A DNA stretch of 64,000 bases from Piromyces finnis (GCA_002104945.1 MCFH01000053.1:1-64000); one strand, 5' to 3'; numbered from the stretch's first letter, positions 14,976 to 30,823 are shown. Notes: generated by a model not told the origin, from the letters alone. A program made the numbers and translations.

Positions 14976-15693
14976 TATTACTATTATTTTATTACTATTA
15001 TTTTTATTAATACTACTATTATTACTATTATTGTTGTTATTTAACTATATAATATATAGCATTATTTAAAAACTTAAAACTAATAATGAAAAAATATAAA
15101 ATTCTACAATATATTTTTTTTATTATAAAACATTAACAATAATTATTATAATGATTATTAGAATTTAAAGAAAAAATAAAATATATAAATAAATATGGAA
15201 ATAAAAATTTAAAACAAAAAATAAAATAAAATAATATGAATTTTACGAAACAAAAATTTTTTTTTTTGAAATCTTAAATTTTATAAATTTTAACTTGAAA
15301 AAAAAATAAAGAAGAAGAACTTAATTTTCTTTTTTTTAAAAAAAAAGTCATATATCATAATTCTACTACTATATTTATTATAAAAATTATAATATAATAA
15401 ATTTTCATTCAATTATCTTTCTTTTTTTGTTAGAAAAAATATAATAAAGTTTGAAATAGTAACAAAACAAAATATCAATTTGAATAAATAATAAATCAAT
15501 TTTAACCTATTTTATTTTAAAAAATTTATTTTATAAAATCTTAATCTTAGTAAACTATAATAATGAAAAAAATAGACAAAGATAACAAATAAAATAATAA
15601 TAAAATATGGTTGATTTATTGATTTATTACATTATTTTAAGTTATTATTATTTATTATTAGAATTAATTTTATTATCTATAATAATTATATTT

Positions 15694-15724
<31 letters not shown>

Positions 15725-16488
15725 TATAACTGAAATGCTATATTTCAAATTATATTTAAATATGCTATATGTTTATTATTTATATTAATTACATAAATAA
15801 AAAATAGTTTGTATTTTTATATATAAGATGAATTTTCTTTTTAATAATTATCTTTTTTTTTAAATTTATAATAATTTATCTTGAAAACTGAAAACTTTAA
15901 AATTAAAAACTTTAAAATCTTGCTCTTTCTTTAAAAATAACAAAATATTATATAATAAAATTTTACCATTTAAAGTATTACAAAGCATCAAAGCATAAAA
16001 ACTTATTTTTAGGTTGCTTAAGCATTTAGATAAAATAAATTTCCATAATTGTAATGTAGCTTGAATTAAACAACAATATTACCCTAACCCACTATATTTT
16101 TAAAATTAAATAGGTTAATTTAATTTTGAAATTAGTTTTAAATAAATTAATATTTTCTCAAATTATTAAGTAAGATTTAAAAGAAAAGGTAAAATTCATT
16201 TTAAAAAAATCTATTTAATTTAAATATTAAAATAAAGTAAAATTGAAATGCTATATATTTTTTTTTAATTAATATTTAATTAATATCTTATTATAATAAA
16301 TATATATAAAATTATTAAATAATGTCACTTTTTTTTTTTTTATTAAATTAACATATAATCATGTTTTATATAAAGTAACATTTTAAAAATTGAAATATCT
16401 ATAATAAATTATATTTTTAAATTGATCATAGTTAGGTATTCTATAAAAATATATTATTATTAAGATAGAAATAAAAGCAAAAAAAAAT
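14976..16488. other. Intergenic between divergent genes
   Basis: This is the shared 5' flank of the makorin-like gene (-) and the elongin B-like gene (+). It is A/T only, with short ATT/AAT runs near 14985-15030 and 15700-15725 and many A/T tracts. No coding or structured RNA signal was seen. Confidence 0.6.
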
Positions 16489-16981
16489 ATGGTAAATAAA
16501 AATTTTCAAATTATAAAATTTTTATTTATAAAGTACTTAAAATCTAATTTCTATATATAAATGTAGACTGAAACCTGTTGTATTAAAGTTAAACGCCAAA
16601 AGACTGTAATTTTTATTGAGGCATATGTAAGTGATACAATATTAACAATAAAAAATAAAATTTGTAAAGCTTTAAGAAATGAAAAAGAACCTTCAAATAT
16701 TCGTTTACAATTGGAATCACATAGAATACCAAATGAGCAATATTCAAGTTTAGATGATGATGCAACTATTGAAGAGTTAGGATTAAATAGCAACACCGTA
16801 TTATACATGACATTTTGGATTTCAAAAAATGGTATTTTTTTATTATAAAATTTTTATTTTTATTATTTAATAGTATTCTAATACTACTATTTAATTTATT
16901 TTATAAATTTTAAATGTTTAATTAGCTGGTACAGGAGAATGGGAATCAATAGATATCCCTAAATATGAACCAGCTGAATAA
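16489..16981 (+). CDS. Elongin B-like ubiquitin-fold protein
   Basis: Elongin B is a ubiquitin-like adaptor that pairs with elongin C in cullin-RING ligases and in transcription elongation complexes. The proposed exons are 16489-16491 (only the ATG), 16567-16831 and 16926-16981, giving 107 aa against about 118 in animals. Exon 2 has the ubiquitin-fold pattern: KVKRQKTVIFIEA (strands 1-2), TILTIKNKICKAL (helix) and ATIEELGLNSNTVLYMTFW (last strands). Exon 3 gives GTGEWESIDIPKYEP, comparable with the elongin B tail after the fold. The start rests on splicing: the ATG next to exon 2 is followed at once by TAG in that frame, but that TAG is also a good acceptor, and an upstream ATG sits directly against a GTAAAT donor. 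The minus-strand ORF over the same bases is a shadow. Another small ubiquitin-like protein is possible. Confidence 0.72.
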
Positions 16982-17405
16982 CAGTAAAAAAAATGATTAT
17001 ATTGATATGAATGTTTAAAATTCAACAATTGTCATACTATAAAATATAGCAACAATAACAATAAAAGGAATGAAAAATGTGAAAATAAAATGTCAGAAAT
17101 TAAATTTTAATTCTCAATAAATTATAAATTAATAAATCATATCTATTAAATGAATTATTATTATTTTTTAATATATAAAGCAGATAAAATCCAATAAAAA
17201 AAATAAAATAAAATAAAAAATATATATATATATTAATAAAATTCATAAGTTACTTAAAGCTAGTGTAATATTATAGTACATATATGTAATTTATATAATA
17301 TTTAATATTTTGTTGATAAAAATAGTGTATAAATATTAAATGTTACTATTTCATTATTTCATTAATTTAAAATAGTTTTTTTTTTTTTTTAATTAATTTT
17401 GAAAT
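16982..17405. other. Convergent intergenic gap
   Basis: This gap lies between the ends of the elongin B-like gene (+) and SDE2 (-). It is AT-rich with T/A tracts, suitable for 3' ends of both. Nothing else was seen. Confidence 0.55.
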
Positions 17406-18495
17406 TCACTTTTTGTTGGAATTTTCTTTTAAATTTTTATTACTTGAAGTTGGAACATCGACTATTTGTGAGGAACTACTAGAGCTCTCATTATTTTCAT
17501 CTTCAATATCTTCATTTTCATCTGATAAATCATATTCATCTAAATCATCCCTTTATTTTTATAAAAGCAAAAAAACAGAACAAACGAAAATGATAAATAT
17601 ATATTTATAAACATATAATAAAATTATAATTTTTATGAAAAAACTTACCATAAACCTAATGATTTAATTTCATTCTTTTCTTTTTCTTTTTCTTTTCCTT
17701 TTTCTTTTTTATTTCCTTTAGAATATGCTGTTATGTAATAAGCAATAGTAAATAAAATAATAATAATAATACATATTCAATAATAAATTAGTTATAAATT
17801 AAATATATCGATTATATAGATTTTAAAGATTATTAGTAATGCATACCTTGAGAAACAGCTCCCTTGATATTTTCCATTATTTTATCATGATTTTCAAAAT
17901 ATTCCATATCATCAAATCTATGTCTTTTTTTCGTTTGAATATTTAAACCTTCTTCTATTTTTTTATCAATATCTTCTTTTCTTTTTCTTTTACGTTCAGA
18001 TTCTTTATTTAAATAATCAACTAATCTATTAATAATAAAAATAAAATCATAATTAGAACAATCTTAAAATTATAGTTGTATTATTTTTTAATTGTTATAA
18101 TTTAAAAAGAAATTTGATACATGCTTTGTAGCATCGTTAATTGTTTTTAAGCGTCTTCCTTGTAAATCACGACAAGATTCTACATTTGTGGTTTTTTTTG
18201 ATGACATTTTTCCACCTTGTGCTCTTAACATACTACCGAAACCTCCTTTTCCTCCTAAAATTGATACTGAAAGATTTGAGATTTGGAAATCATGATTTGG
18301 ACCGATTGACGTTATCAATTTGTCTTCATTTTTAAAATATTTTCCTGAATATGTTGATATTTTTTGTTCCTCTTTACTGATTCCATATATTTCTTCTACA
18401 TATTTTTTTAGATCACCAATTGTTTGAATTGGTGAATTATTAACATTAATGCATATTGGTTTCAAATTTCCAATTAAATTTAAAATAAAGCTCAT
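17406..18495 (-). CDS. SDE2: SDE2 homologue (ubiquitin-like precursor, splicing/genome stability)
   Basis: SDE2 is made as a ubiquitin-fold precursor; deubiquitinases cut after the Gly-Gly of a GGKGG motif, releasing a C-terminal protein beginning with Lys that acts in the spliceosome and in genome maintenance. Here residues 1-82 are the ubiquitin-like domain ending SILGG, and [19 protein letters not shown] (81-99) is the family hallmark. [14 protein letters not shown] follows, then a charged helical segment [18 protein letters not shown] and an acidic/Ser-rich tail. Exons: 18125-18495, 17847-18025, 17649-17727 and 17406-17550, which sum to 774 nt (257 aa). The first intron appears to use a GC-AG pair (donor GCATGT). 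The neighbouring GT donor three bases away would put the next exon out of frame. The plus-strand ORFs at 17413 and 18141 are shadows. Family identity is strong. Confidence 0.9.
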
Positions 18496-19021
18496 TTTTT
18501 TTTCCTCTAATTTCTTAAGTAAATTTGGTGGAAAAATATCAAAATTGTATCTATAATATAAAAATTAATGGCTATATAAATTTATTTTATTATTATAATA
18601 TGTGAATATTTTAATTATTTCTTAATTTATTGAATAAACTTAATTATTAATTTTCAATGGTGAATAATTTAATTTTTTTTTTTTTTATAATTATGTAGTT
18701 TTTCAAATATTAATTTACAAATATTTAATTTTATTATTAATAAGATTTGTTATTTCTTTAATTACTTTAAAACAAATAAGGATTAAAAAACATTAATTTA
18801 GTATAATTCAATAAATTTGGTAAAAATGTCTATAACCAAAAATAATTACCAAGTTATTTTCTAACTTCTAATTTTTATTTTTTTTTCTATAATACTTTTT
18901 TTAAAAAAAAAAAATTAAAAATTTATAGTTAATACACAATTACAATTAAAATTTATGTTTTGTTAAATACATTAACAATACATTAACATTAACATATTTA
19001 TAATGTATACATTTATAGATT

Positions 19022-19430
<409 letters not shown>

Positions 19431-19849
19431 AAATGTTTTTTTTTTTTTTTATATTTTTTACCAAATCTTATTTATTTATGTGTATAATACACATTTTTGC
19501 ATTTCTACTTGAATTAGTTATATTAATTATAATATTAATAAAAATTAAAAATTTAAAAACCAAAGGGCCTAATATATATGCATATTATTAATATTTTGTT
19601 GTTAAAATATTAATAAAGTTTACAAAGAATATTTTGTATATTTATGGTATAATTAATTTTTTTTTAAAAAAAAACTTAAATATATATATTGTATTTAAAA
19701 GATTTTACTATAGGTATCATAAGATTTTTATTTTTCTTTTTATATTGACAAATACTTGTTATTTTTTTATATAATATTTAGTGATACTAAATAGAAAGAG
19801 AAAAAGGTAAGAGATAGATAGAATAACTGATATTTATTATCTGTTTATT

Positions 19850-19887
19850 TAATAATAATAATAATAATAAACATAATAATAACAAAC

Positions 19888-19919
<32 letters not shown>

Positions 19920-19967
19920 CATAATAATAATAAACATAATAATAATAATAATAAACATAATAAAAAC

Positions 19968-20055
<88 letters not shown>

Positions 20056-20145
20056 CAACAACAACAACAACAATAATAATAATAATAATAACCCCAATAA
20101 CAGCATTAATAAATGATAGTAACAACAACAACAACAATATTAATA
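19850..20145. repeat. Compound AAT / AACAT / AAC microsatellite
   Basis: Blocks of AAT units are broken by repeated AAACAT variants (19868-19970), followed by about 80 bases of pure AAT, then AAC runs (20052-20071 and 20121-20136). Confidence 0.9.
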
Positions 20146-20507
20146 ATTAATAATAAATAATAGTAAAAATAATTCACGAATGATAAAACAAATAGAAAGA
20201 AAAAAGTATATGCTATAAATTATAATTTATATACATATGTTTATTTATGTAATGATAATATTTTCTTAAAGAATTATTATACTAATACTATAATACTTTC
20301 CCTTCCTATACTATAAAAAATACAAAATAAATGATAAATATAAATTTGGCAATATTCTTAAAAAAATATAAATGATAAATTAAACAAAATCTCTATAATA
20401 CATGAATAAACAATTTTGAAAATGTGAATAGAAAGTAATATTATTTTGAAATACTCAACAAATACTTTTTAAAAAAATATCTAAATATCTTGTTATAAAA
20501 GTCTATA

Positions 20508-21964
20508 ATGAGTGAAAGTATAGATTCTTTATCTTCTATGGTAATGAGAATTGCAATATTAATTTTTTTTATATAAGTATATGTATTTTAGAGAAACAAT
20601 AAATAAATATTCTTTATTTCTTTTATTTTATTATTATTTAAGTTCCCACAAATTGATAGGGACATTATCATAGCAGTAAGTTTTCATTATAATAAATTTA
20701 TTATTAAACTATTTTTTTTTAAAATTAAGACATATTTATTCTTATTTTAATTTAATAATTAAAAAATAATTAAAAAAAGATTTTCGATCAAAATGAAGGT
20801 AATGTTGAAGCTTGCATACCACAACTATTAGAGATTTCAGACCCTTCTTCTCAGCAAGTTAAGCCACAAACACAATCAGAAGTAGAATCAACAAGACAGT
20901 CTAATGTAATTTAATTTAAATAAAAATTGTTTTATTATTAATTATAATTATTTGTTTAGTAATATATAATTAATATATATATATATTAATTATCATTTTA
21001 TCTAATATTTTGTTTCTTAAACTTATTCAATATATATATATATAACTGCTATAAATAGGAAGACCAGATAAAAAAAGATGAAGAATTGGTAATTATATAA
21101 CAATTTTCTTAAAAATCAAGAATATATTTATATATTGATAATTGTTAATATTAATATAATAATTAATAATTCATAGGCTAGAAAATTAGCACAAGATATA
21201 AGTGATGAAGAATTTGCAAGACAATTACAAGAAGAAGAAGCAAGACAAAGACAAATGGGTAAATACAAATATAAAAATATGAATAGCAATAAATAATAAA
21301 ATATTAAATGTTATTATTTTTAATTAGAAATTGAAAGAGAAAGACAAGAACGTGAAAGAACAGAAGATAGTGGAGGTAAATTTTAAAATAAACTATTTTA
21401 TTAGAAAAAATAAAAAAAAAATTAATATTATTTAAATAAATACAGTAAATACAGCTCAAATTAAAGAAAAAATTACTGCAGGCTTTGAAAGTAAGCAATT
21501 TTAATATTTTTTTTTAATAATTTTTAATTAAAATTAAGTATAAAATTTAATATGTATAGCAATTAAGCAAAAATCTCGTGAGATTTATGAAAAAATTACA
21601 AGTAAGGCTAATGAACAGAGAAATATGAATAGAAATCAATATAGGTAATATAAAATTTAGGGTTTTTATATAAATGTGACTTCTAAGTAAAACTGAAACT
21701 AGGTTAATATATATACAGCAATTTACCAGATAATAATGAAGATTCTGTTTTATTAGGAAATGATTATCAACAATATAATTCAGGATCTAATCAAAATCAT
21801 TACTCATTAAATGGAAATGTTGATGAGGTAAATATATTACCATTGAAATAATAAATATATGAGTAATATTATTATTAATAAAATTTATTTTAAATAACAA
21901 CACATATATATATATTTAGGAAGAATCTCTTGACCGTAGAAACCCAAATTTCTCAAGACAATAA
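20508..21964 (+). CDS. CUE-domain ubiquitin-binding protein
   Basis: A small cytosolic protein (211 aa) with a CUE domain, which binds ubiquitin; related proteins (yeast Cue5, TOLLIP) act as autophagy or sorting adaptors. Exons: 20508-20540, 20643-20675, 20780-20905, 21059-21088, 21177-21258, 21328-21375, 21446-21490, 21560-21644, 21719-21827 and 21920-21964 (636 nt). The CUE domain spans about residues 8-43: the MFPQIDRDII helix with its MFP motif, then EGNVEACIPQLLEI with the C-terminal LL. A charged helix (residues about 75-120: DISDEEFARQLQEEEARQRQ, repeated Arg/Glu) and a segment TAQIKEKITAGFE follow, with a Gln/Asn-rich tail. Order and size resemble fungal Cue5-type proteins. A partner-binding motif for autophagy was not confirmed. 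The ATG in exon 1 has no competing upstream ATG in frame. Confidence 0.82.
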
Positions 21965-23894
<1,930 letters not shown>

Positions 23895-26800
23895 ATGGCT
23901 GATATATGTCCAATACGTTTTCAGGAGCATGTTCAGGTAAGAATTATTTTATTGTATAATTTTATATTGAAAACTATTAGTTATAAAATAATAATAAATA
24001 TATATATTCCAAATTAAAGCTCCAAGCTCTTGGTATTAATGCCTCAAGCATTAGTTTCAATACTTTAACTATGGAATCTGATAAATTTATTTGTATTCGT
24101 GAAACTGTTGGCGGTACAAATCAAGTGGTTATAGTAGATATGAATAATCCACAAAACTTAATGAGAAGACCAATATCTGCCGATTCAGCAATTATGAATC
24201 CAGCAACTCAAATTATTGCTCTTAAAGGTAATGAAAACATAAATATTAATTATTATTTATAATAAACAAACATTAATTTTTTTTAATAATATTACTTTTT
24301 AATTTAAATTATTATTAAAATAGCTGGAAGACAATTACAAATCTTTAATTTAGAATTAAAAACCAAAGTAAAATCACATGTAATGAATGAAGATGTTATT
24401 TACTGGAAGTGGATTTCATTGAAAACCATTGGTATTATTACTGATAGATCGGTTTACCATTGGAGTATGGAAGGAAATTCTAATCCTGAAAAAGTTTTTG
24501 ATAGACATCAAAACTTAAATGGTGCTCAAATAATCAATTATAAAGTTGATTCTTCTGAAAAATGGGCTTTAATTATTGGTATTTCTGCACAAGTAAGTCT
24601 ACTAGTATTAAATATTTAATTTATCAATAAGTATTTTAGTTTACCATTAAATTAATTATAAAATATTATTTAAATGCTAAATAGGATGGTCGTGTTGTTG
24701 GTACTATGCAATTATATTCAACTGAAAGACGTGTTAGTCAAATTTTAGAAGGTCATGCTGCTGCTTTCGCAAATATTACATTAGATGGTGCTACTTCACC
24801 AACTAGTTTATTCGCTTTTTCTGTTAGAAATGCAAAATTTGCCAAATTACACATAATTGAAATTGATCATAAAGAAGGTAACCCAACATTCCAAAAGCGT
24901 GCTGTTGATGTATTCTATCCACCAGAAGCTGCCAATGATTTCCCAGTCGCTATGCAAATTAGTCAGCGTTATGACATTATTTACTTAGTAACCAAGTATG
25001 GTTTCATTCATTTATATGATTTAGAAACTGGTACTTGTATTTATATGAACCGTATAAGTGGTGATACTATTTTCACTTCTGTTGATTTAGAAGCTACTAG
25101 TGGTATCATTGGTGTTAATCGTAAGGGTCAAGTTTTATCTGTTAGTGTTGATGAAAATAACTTAATTCCATATATTATGAACAATTTAAATAATGGAGAA
25201 CTTGCTTTCAGAATTGCTTCAAGAAATAACTTACCAGGTGCTAATCAATTATTTGTTGCTCGTTTCAATGAATTATGTAACTCAGGTAACTTCTTAGAAG
25301 CAGCTAAGGTTGCTGCTACTTCTCCACAAGGTATATTACGTACCCCTGAAACCATTGAACGCTTCAAACAAGTTCCAGTTAATCAAGGTCAACTTTCACC
25401 AATTCTTCAATACTTTGGTATTTTACTTGAAAAGAGTGTTCTTAATAAATATGAATCATTAGAATTAACTAAGCCAGTTTTAGCACAAAATAGAAAGCAA
25501 CTTTTAGAAAGATGGCTTAAGGAAGATAAATTAGAATGTAGTGAAGAATTAGGTGATGTTGTAAAACCATATGATACAGTATTAGCTCTTTCTGTTTATC
25601 TTCGTGCCAATGTTCCAAATAAGGTTATTAACTGTTTTGCTGAAACTGGACAGTTCAATAAAATTGTTTTATATTCAAAGAAGGTTGGTTATCAACCAGA
25701 TTATTTATACCTTCTTCAATTAGTTTTAAGAACGGATCCAGATAAGGGTGTTGAATTTGCTCAACTTTTGGTTAATGATGAAAATAGTCCATTAGTTGAT
25801 TTAGAACGTATTTTAGATGTATTTACCTCTAATAATTTAATTCAACAAGCTACCTCATTCTTATTAGATGCCTTAAAGGATAATAAAGAAGAACATGCTA
25901 ATCTTCAAACACGTTTATTAGAAATGAACTTATTGAGTGCACCACAGGTTGCTGATGCTATACTTGGAAACAATATGTTTACTAGATATGATAAAGAAAA
26001 GATAGCTAAACTTTGTGAAAATGCTGGTCTTTATCAAAGAGCTTTAGAACATTACACTGATATTAATGATATTAAGAGAAATATTGTAAATGTTAGTAAT
26101 TTAAGTTCTGATTGGGTCATTAATTTCTTCGGTCATTTATCCCCAGAACAATCATTAGAGTGCTTAAGAGAATTATTAAATAATAATATTCGTCAAAACC
26201 TTCAAATTGTTGTTCAAATTGCTACAAAATATTCTGATCAATTAGGTAGTTCTAATCTTATTGAAATGTTTGAATCTTTCAAGACCTTTGAAGGACTTTA
26301 CTATTATCTTGGATCTGTTGTAAATTCAAGTCAAGATAGCGAAGTTCACTTTAAGTATATCCAAGCTGCTTCTCGTACTGGTCAATTTAAGGAAGTCGAA
26401 AGAATTTGTAGAGAAAGTAATTATTATGATCCAGAAAAGGTCAAGAACTTCTTGAAGGAAGCTCAACTTTCTGACCAATTACCATTAATTATTGTTTGTG
26501 ATCGTTTCAACTTTGTTCATGACTTAATTTTATATTTATATCAAAACAATAGTTTTACAAATATAGAGATTTATGTCCAAAAGGTTAATACTTCTCGTAC
26601 TCCAGAAGTTATTGGTGCTTTATTAGATGTTGATTGTGATGAAAATGCTATCAAGAGTTTATTAATGTCAATTCAAGGTCCTGTTCCAATTGATGGACTT
26701 GTTGAAGAATGTGAAAAGAGAAATAGATTAAAGTTACTTCTTCCATTCTTAGAAAAGAAACTCAATGAAGGTTGTATAGAAACATCTTTATTCAATGCTA

Positions 26801-29720
26801 TTGCTAAAATTACAATTGATACTAATAATAACCCAGAAAAGTTCCTTAGAGAAAATCAAGTAATTATTAAACATTCTATTATCATTATATATATTATACA
26901 TATTGAAATATTATATTATATTTATTTATTTATTTATTTTTTTTTAATTTTTATTTTTTTTTTTTTACAGTACTATGATCCAAAGATTATTGGTAAATAT
27001 TGTGAAAAGAGAGATCCATACTTGGCATTTATTTGCTATGAACGTGGTCAATGTGATACTGAATTACTTTTAATTACTAATGAAAATTCAATGTTTAAGC
27101 ATCAAGCCAGATACTTGGTAAAGAGACGTGATCCAAGTCTTTGGTCTCTTGTTTTAACTAAGAGCAATACTCATTTAAGATCTTTACTTGATCAAATTAT
27201 TGGTACTGCTCTTCCCGAAAGTCAAGATCCAGAAGATGTTTCTATAACTGTTAAGGCATTTATGACTGCTGACTTACCAGAAGAATTAATTGAATTATTA
27301 GAGAAGATTATTTTAGAACCAACTCAATTCAGTGATAATAAGAATCTTCAAAATCTTTTAATTTTAACTGCTATTAAATCCAATTCTCCACGTGTTATGG
27401 ATTACATTACAAGATTAAATAACTTCGATGCTATTGAAATTGCAAATATTGCTATTGCTAACAATATGTATGAAGAAGCTTTCACAATTTACCAAAAATG
27501 CAATCAACCATTAGAAGCTGTTAATGTTTTAATTGATAACATTAAGAATATTGATCGTGCTTATGAATTTTCTGAACGTGTTGACCTTCCACAAGTTTGG
27601 AGTAGTTTAGCAAAGGCTCAATTAAACAACAATCAAGTCAAGGAAGCTGTTGGTTCTTACATAAAAGCAAATGATCCAAATAATTATAGTGAAGTTATCA
27701 AGGCTACAGAAGCAACTGAAGATTATGATACTCTTATTAATTATCTTACTATGGCTCGTCTTCAATCTAGAGAACCAGCTATTGAAACTGAATTAATTTA
27801 TGCTTATGCTAAGACCAACCGTAACCAAGATATTGAAAAACTTATTACTGGTCCAAATGTTGCTCAAATACAAGTTGCTGGTGAACGTTGTTACAATGAA
27901 AAATTATATAGTGCTGCTAAGATCTTATTTAACAGTATCTCTAATTGGGCTTTCTTATCTACTACATTAGTTCATTTAAATGAATATCAAAATGCTGTTG
28001 AATGTGCTAGAAAAGCAAATAGTACAAAGGTTTGGAATAAGGTTAACGAAGCTTGCTTAGAAAAGAAGGAATTTAAGCTTGCTCAAATTTGTGGTTTAAA
28101 TTTAATTGTTCATCCAGAAGAATTAGAAAAGTTAATTAATTTATACGAAAGCCAAGGTTACTTTACCGAATTAATTGAATTACTTGAATCTGGTCTTGGT
28201 CTTGAACGTGCTCATATGGGTATGTTCACAGAATTAGCCATCTTATACTCTAAGTACCGTCAAGATGAATTAATGAACCACTTAAAGTTGTATTCTAATA
28301 GAATCAATGTTCCAAAGGTTATTAGAGCTAGTGAACAAAATCACTTATGGCAAGAACTTGTTTACTTATATAGTCATTCTGATGAATATGACAATGCTAC
28401 CAATATGATCATGGAACATTCTGCTGAGGCTTTCGAGCACAATAACTTTAAGGAAATTATTGTTAAGGTTTCTAATCTTGAATTATACTACAAGGCTCTT
28501 CAATTTTATTTAAATGAACAACCACTTCTTTTAAATGATCTTTTAGAAACTTTAACTCCAAGAGTTGACCATACTAGAGTTGTTCAAATGTTCCAAAAAT
28601 CTAACAATTTACCTTTAATTAAGCCATATATGATTAATGTTCAAAAGGTAATATATATTTAAAAATATATTTTTATTTATTTGAATTAATAAATGATATT
28701 AATTTATAATTTATAATATATTTCTAAAGGTTAATAATCGTGCCTTAAATACTGCTTATAATGAATTATTAATTGATGAAGAAGATTATGAATCCTTAAG
28801 AGATTCAATTGATAAATATGATAACTTTGACAATATTTCTTTAGCTCAAAAATTAGAAAAGCATGAATTATTAGAATTCCGTAGAATTGCTGCTCATTTA
28901 TATAAGGTAAAATTTAAAAAAATTATATTTTAAAATAAAGTAGTAAGAACTCGTAAAAATTAATGTAAATGAATATACTTTTTATTATAATAGAAAAACA
29001 GACGCTGGAAGCAATCTGTTACATTATCTAAGCAAGACAATTTATACAAAGATGCTATGGAAACTGTTGCTGAATCAAAAGATCAAGAACTTGCTGAAGA
29101 ACTTGTTAGATACTTTGTTGATTCTAAGAAATATGAATGCTTTGCAGCCACTCTTTTCACTTGTTATGATTTATTAAAACCAGATGTTATTTTAGAAATT
29201 GTATGGCGCAATAATATTAAAGACTTTGCTATGCCATACTTTATTCAAGTCATGCGTGAATATTTACCAAAGGTAAAAACTATATTTTTAATTATTATAT
29301 AATATATAAAATAATTAATACTTATAAATTATTATATAAAAGATTGACGAATTAGATAAAATAAATAAACAAAGAGAATTATTGGAAAAAGAAAAGGCTA
29401 AACAAGAAGGTGAAATAAAATTTATGAATATATTGAATTGTATAAATATGATTTATTGAAAATTAACATAAAATTTAATATTAATTTAATTATTCCCTCT
29501 TACCTCTTAGAAGTAAATGATGCACCAAAAGGCCCATTAATGCTTACTGTAAGTATTATTTAGTATAAATTTACTTAATATTTATATATTATTTTTTTTA
29601 TTTATGTTGTTTTTAAACTTTTTTTATTATAATTTTTATTAGTATCCAAATGACGGTGTTTCACAAACCTCATTAAATAGTGGTATTGGAGGATTCCAAG
29701 CTAATTTCCCAAGCTTTTAA
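23895..29720 (+). CDS. CHC1: Clathrin heavy chain
   Basis: This is the leg of the clathrin triskelion, coating vesicles at the plasma membrane, trans-Golgi and endosomes. Ten exons (23895-23936, 24020-24227, 24324-24592, 24685-26859, 26971-28647, 28730-28906, 28994-29272, 29343-29409, 29511-29548, 29643-29720) sum to 5010 nt, 1669 aa, the usual length. The N-terminus [20 protein letters not shown] opens the seven-bladed propeller (about residues 1-330), with FICIRE and DVIYWKWIS blades. Helical leg repeats follow, for example [20 protein letters not shown] and [18 protein letters not shown]. The tail has [15 protein letters not shown] (trimerisation region) and ends [13 protein letters not shown]. 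Intron 4 (26860-26970) is 111 bases, in frame and free of stops, so it can be misread as coding. The codons are richer in GGT, GCT, CGT and AAG than in neighbouring genes, as expected for high expression. Confidence 0.97.
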
Positions 29721-30823
29721 AATCATTTAAATAATTTATAATCTATTCTAATATATAATATATGAAAAATATAATAATCAAATTTCAACTGAATTTTTAT
29801 AACTTTTTTTTTTTAAAATTATTAACAATACAATTTAATATACATTATAATATAAATATTACATATAATTATAATAACAATAAAAAAAAAAAAAAAGAAA
29901 GAAAGAGCCAAATGATATATATATATATAAACTTTAATAGAAATAAAACAAATATTTTAATAAAGTAATAATGAATAAATAAATATATAAAAATAAAAAA
30001 TAACTAATAAATAAAAACAACAAAAATAAATTAAAATAAATTTTGAAAAATATTTTTTTGAGAAACAGATAATTACAAAAAAAATAAATATAAATTTTAT
30101 TATAAAGTTTAATAATAGTATAACAATAAAACATACATTCGAGCAAACAAAAAACAAAATCTAATAAAAAGGAAAATAAAAAAAAAATTTACAAAAAATG
30201 AAAATAAAAATATAATAAACAAATAAAAACAAAAAACAAAAACGAAAAAACATAATAACAAAAAAAAAAAAAAAAAAAAAAAAAAGCAATTAAATATATG
30301 TATCATAAATATATATATATTTTATGTTTAAAAAATAAAAGTAGTAACAGAGAAATATTTTCGAACTATTTAATTTTCTTCTTCAAAATTCATTTATTAT
30401 AATTATTCACTGTTTTAAAATAATAAATAATTTTTTTTCTCATTTGTTTTAGAAGAAATTGAATATTTGAAAATATTGTTAATTAACCATAAATAGTAAT
30501 TAATATTTTTCTTTGCTTATATAAATATAAAGAAAGCATTGTAAAAATTAAATTGATATTAAAAAAAACAAAAAAACAAAAAAACAAAAAAAACAACTGT
30601 TTTCAATAAAAAATATTTTTATTATTATTTATTTTAGTATAATTGTTTAATTATTTATTATTAAAATTATATATATATATATATATAAAGTCTTTTTTTC
30701 TTTTTTTCTTTTTACTGAATTTTTATAATCTATAATAATAATGATAAATAAATAAATAAATAAATAAATAAAAAAAAAATTTACTTGCTAGTATACTTAT
30801 GTGTTTAATATTTTAATAAAAAT
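29721..30823. other. Intergenic, A-rich
   Basis: Over 1 kb of A-tracts and TA repeats, including a long A run near 30260-30285 and a short AAAT repeat near 30745-30770. The hydrophobic minus-strand ORFs here are composition artefacts. No gene was seen. Confidence 0.65.

Noticed and set aside
16551-16808. 85-aa minus-strand ORF
   Set aside because: Shadow of the elongin B-like exon, whose plus frame gives a recognisable ubiquitin fold with proper splicing.
29762-30306. Several 60-80 aa hydrophobic or Lys/Asn ORFs
   Set aside because: A/T composition artefacts without conserved pattern.
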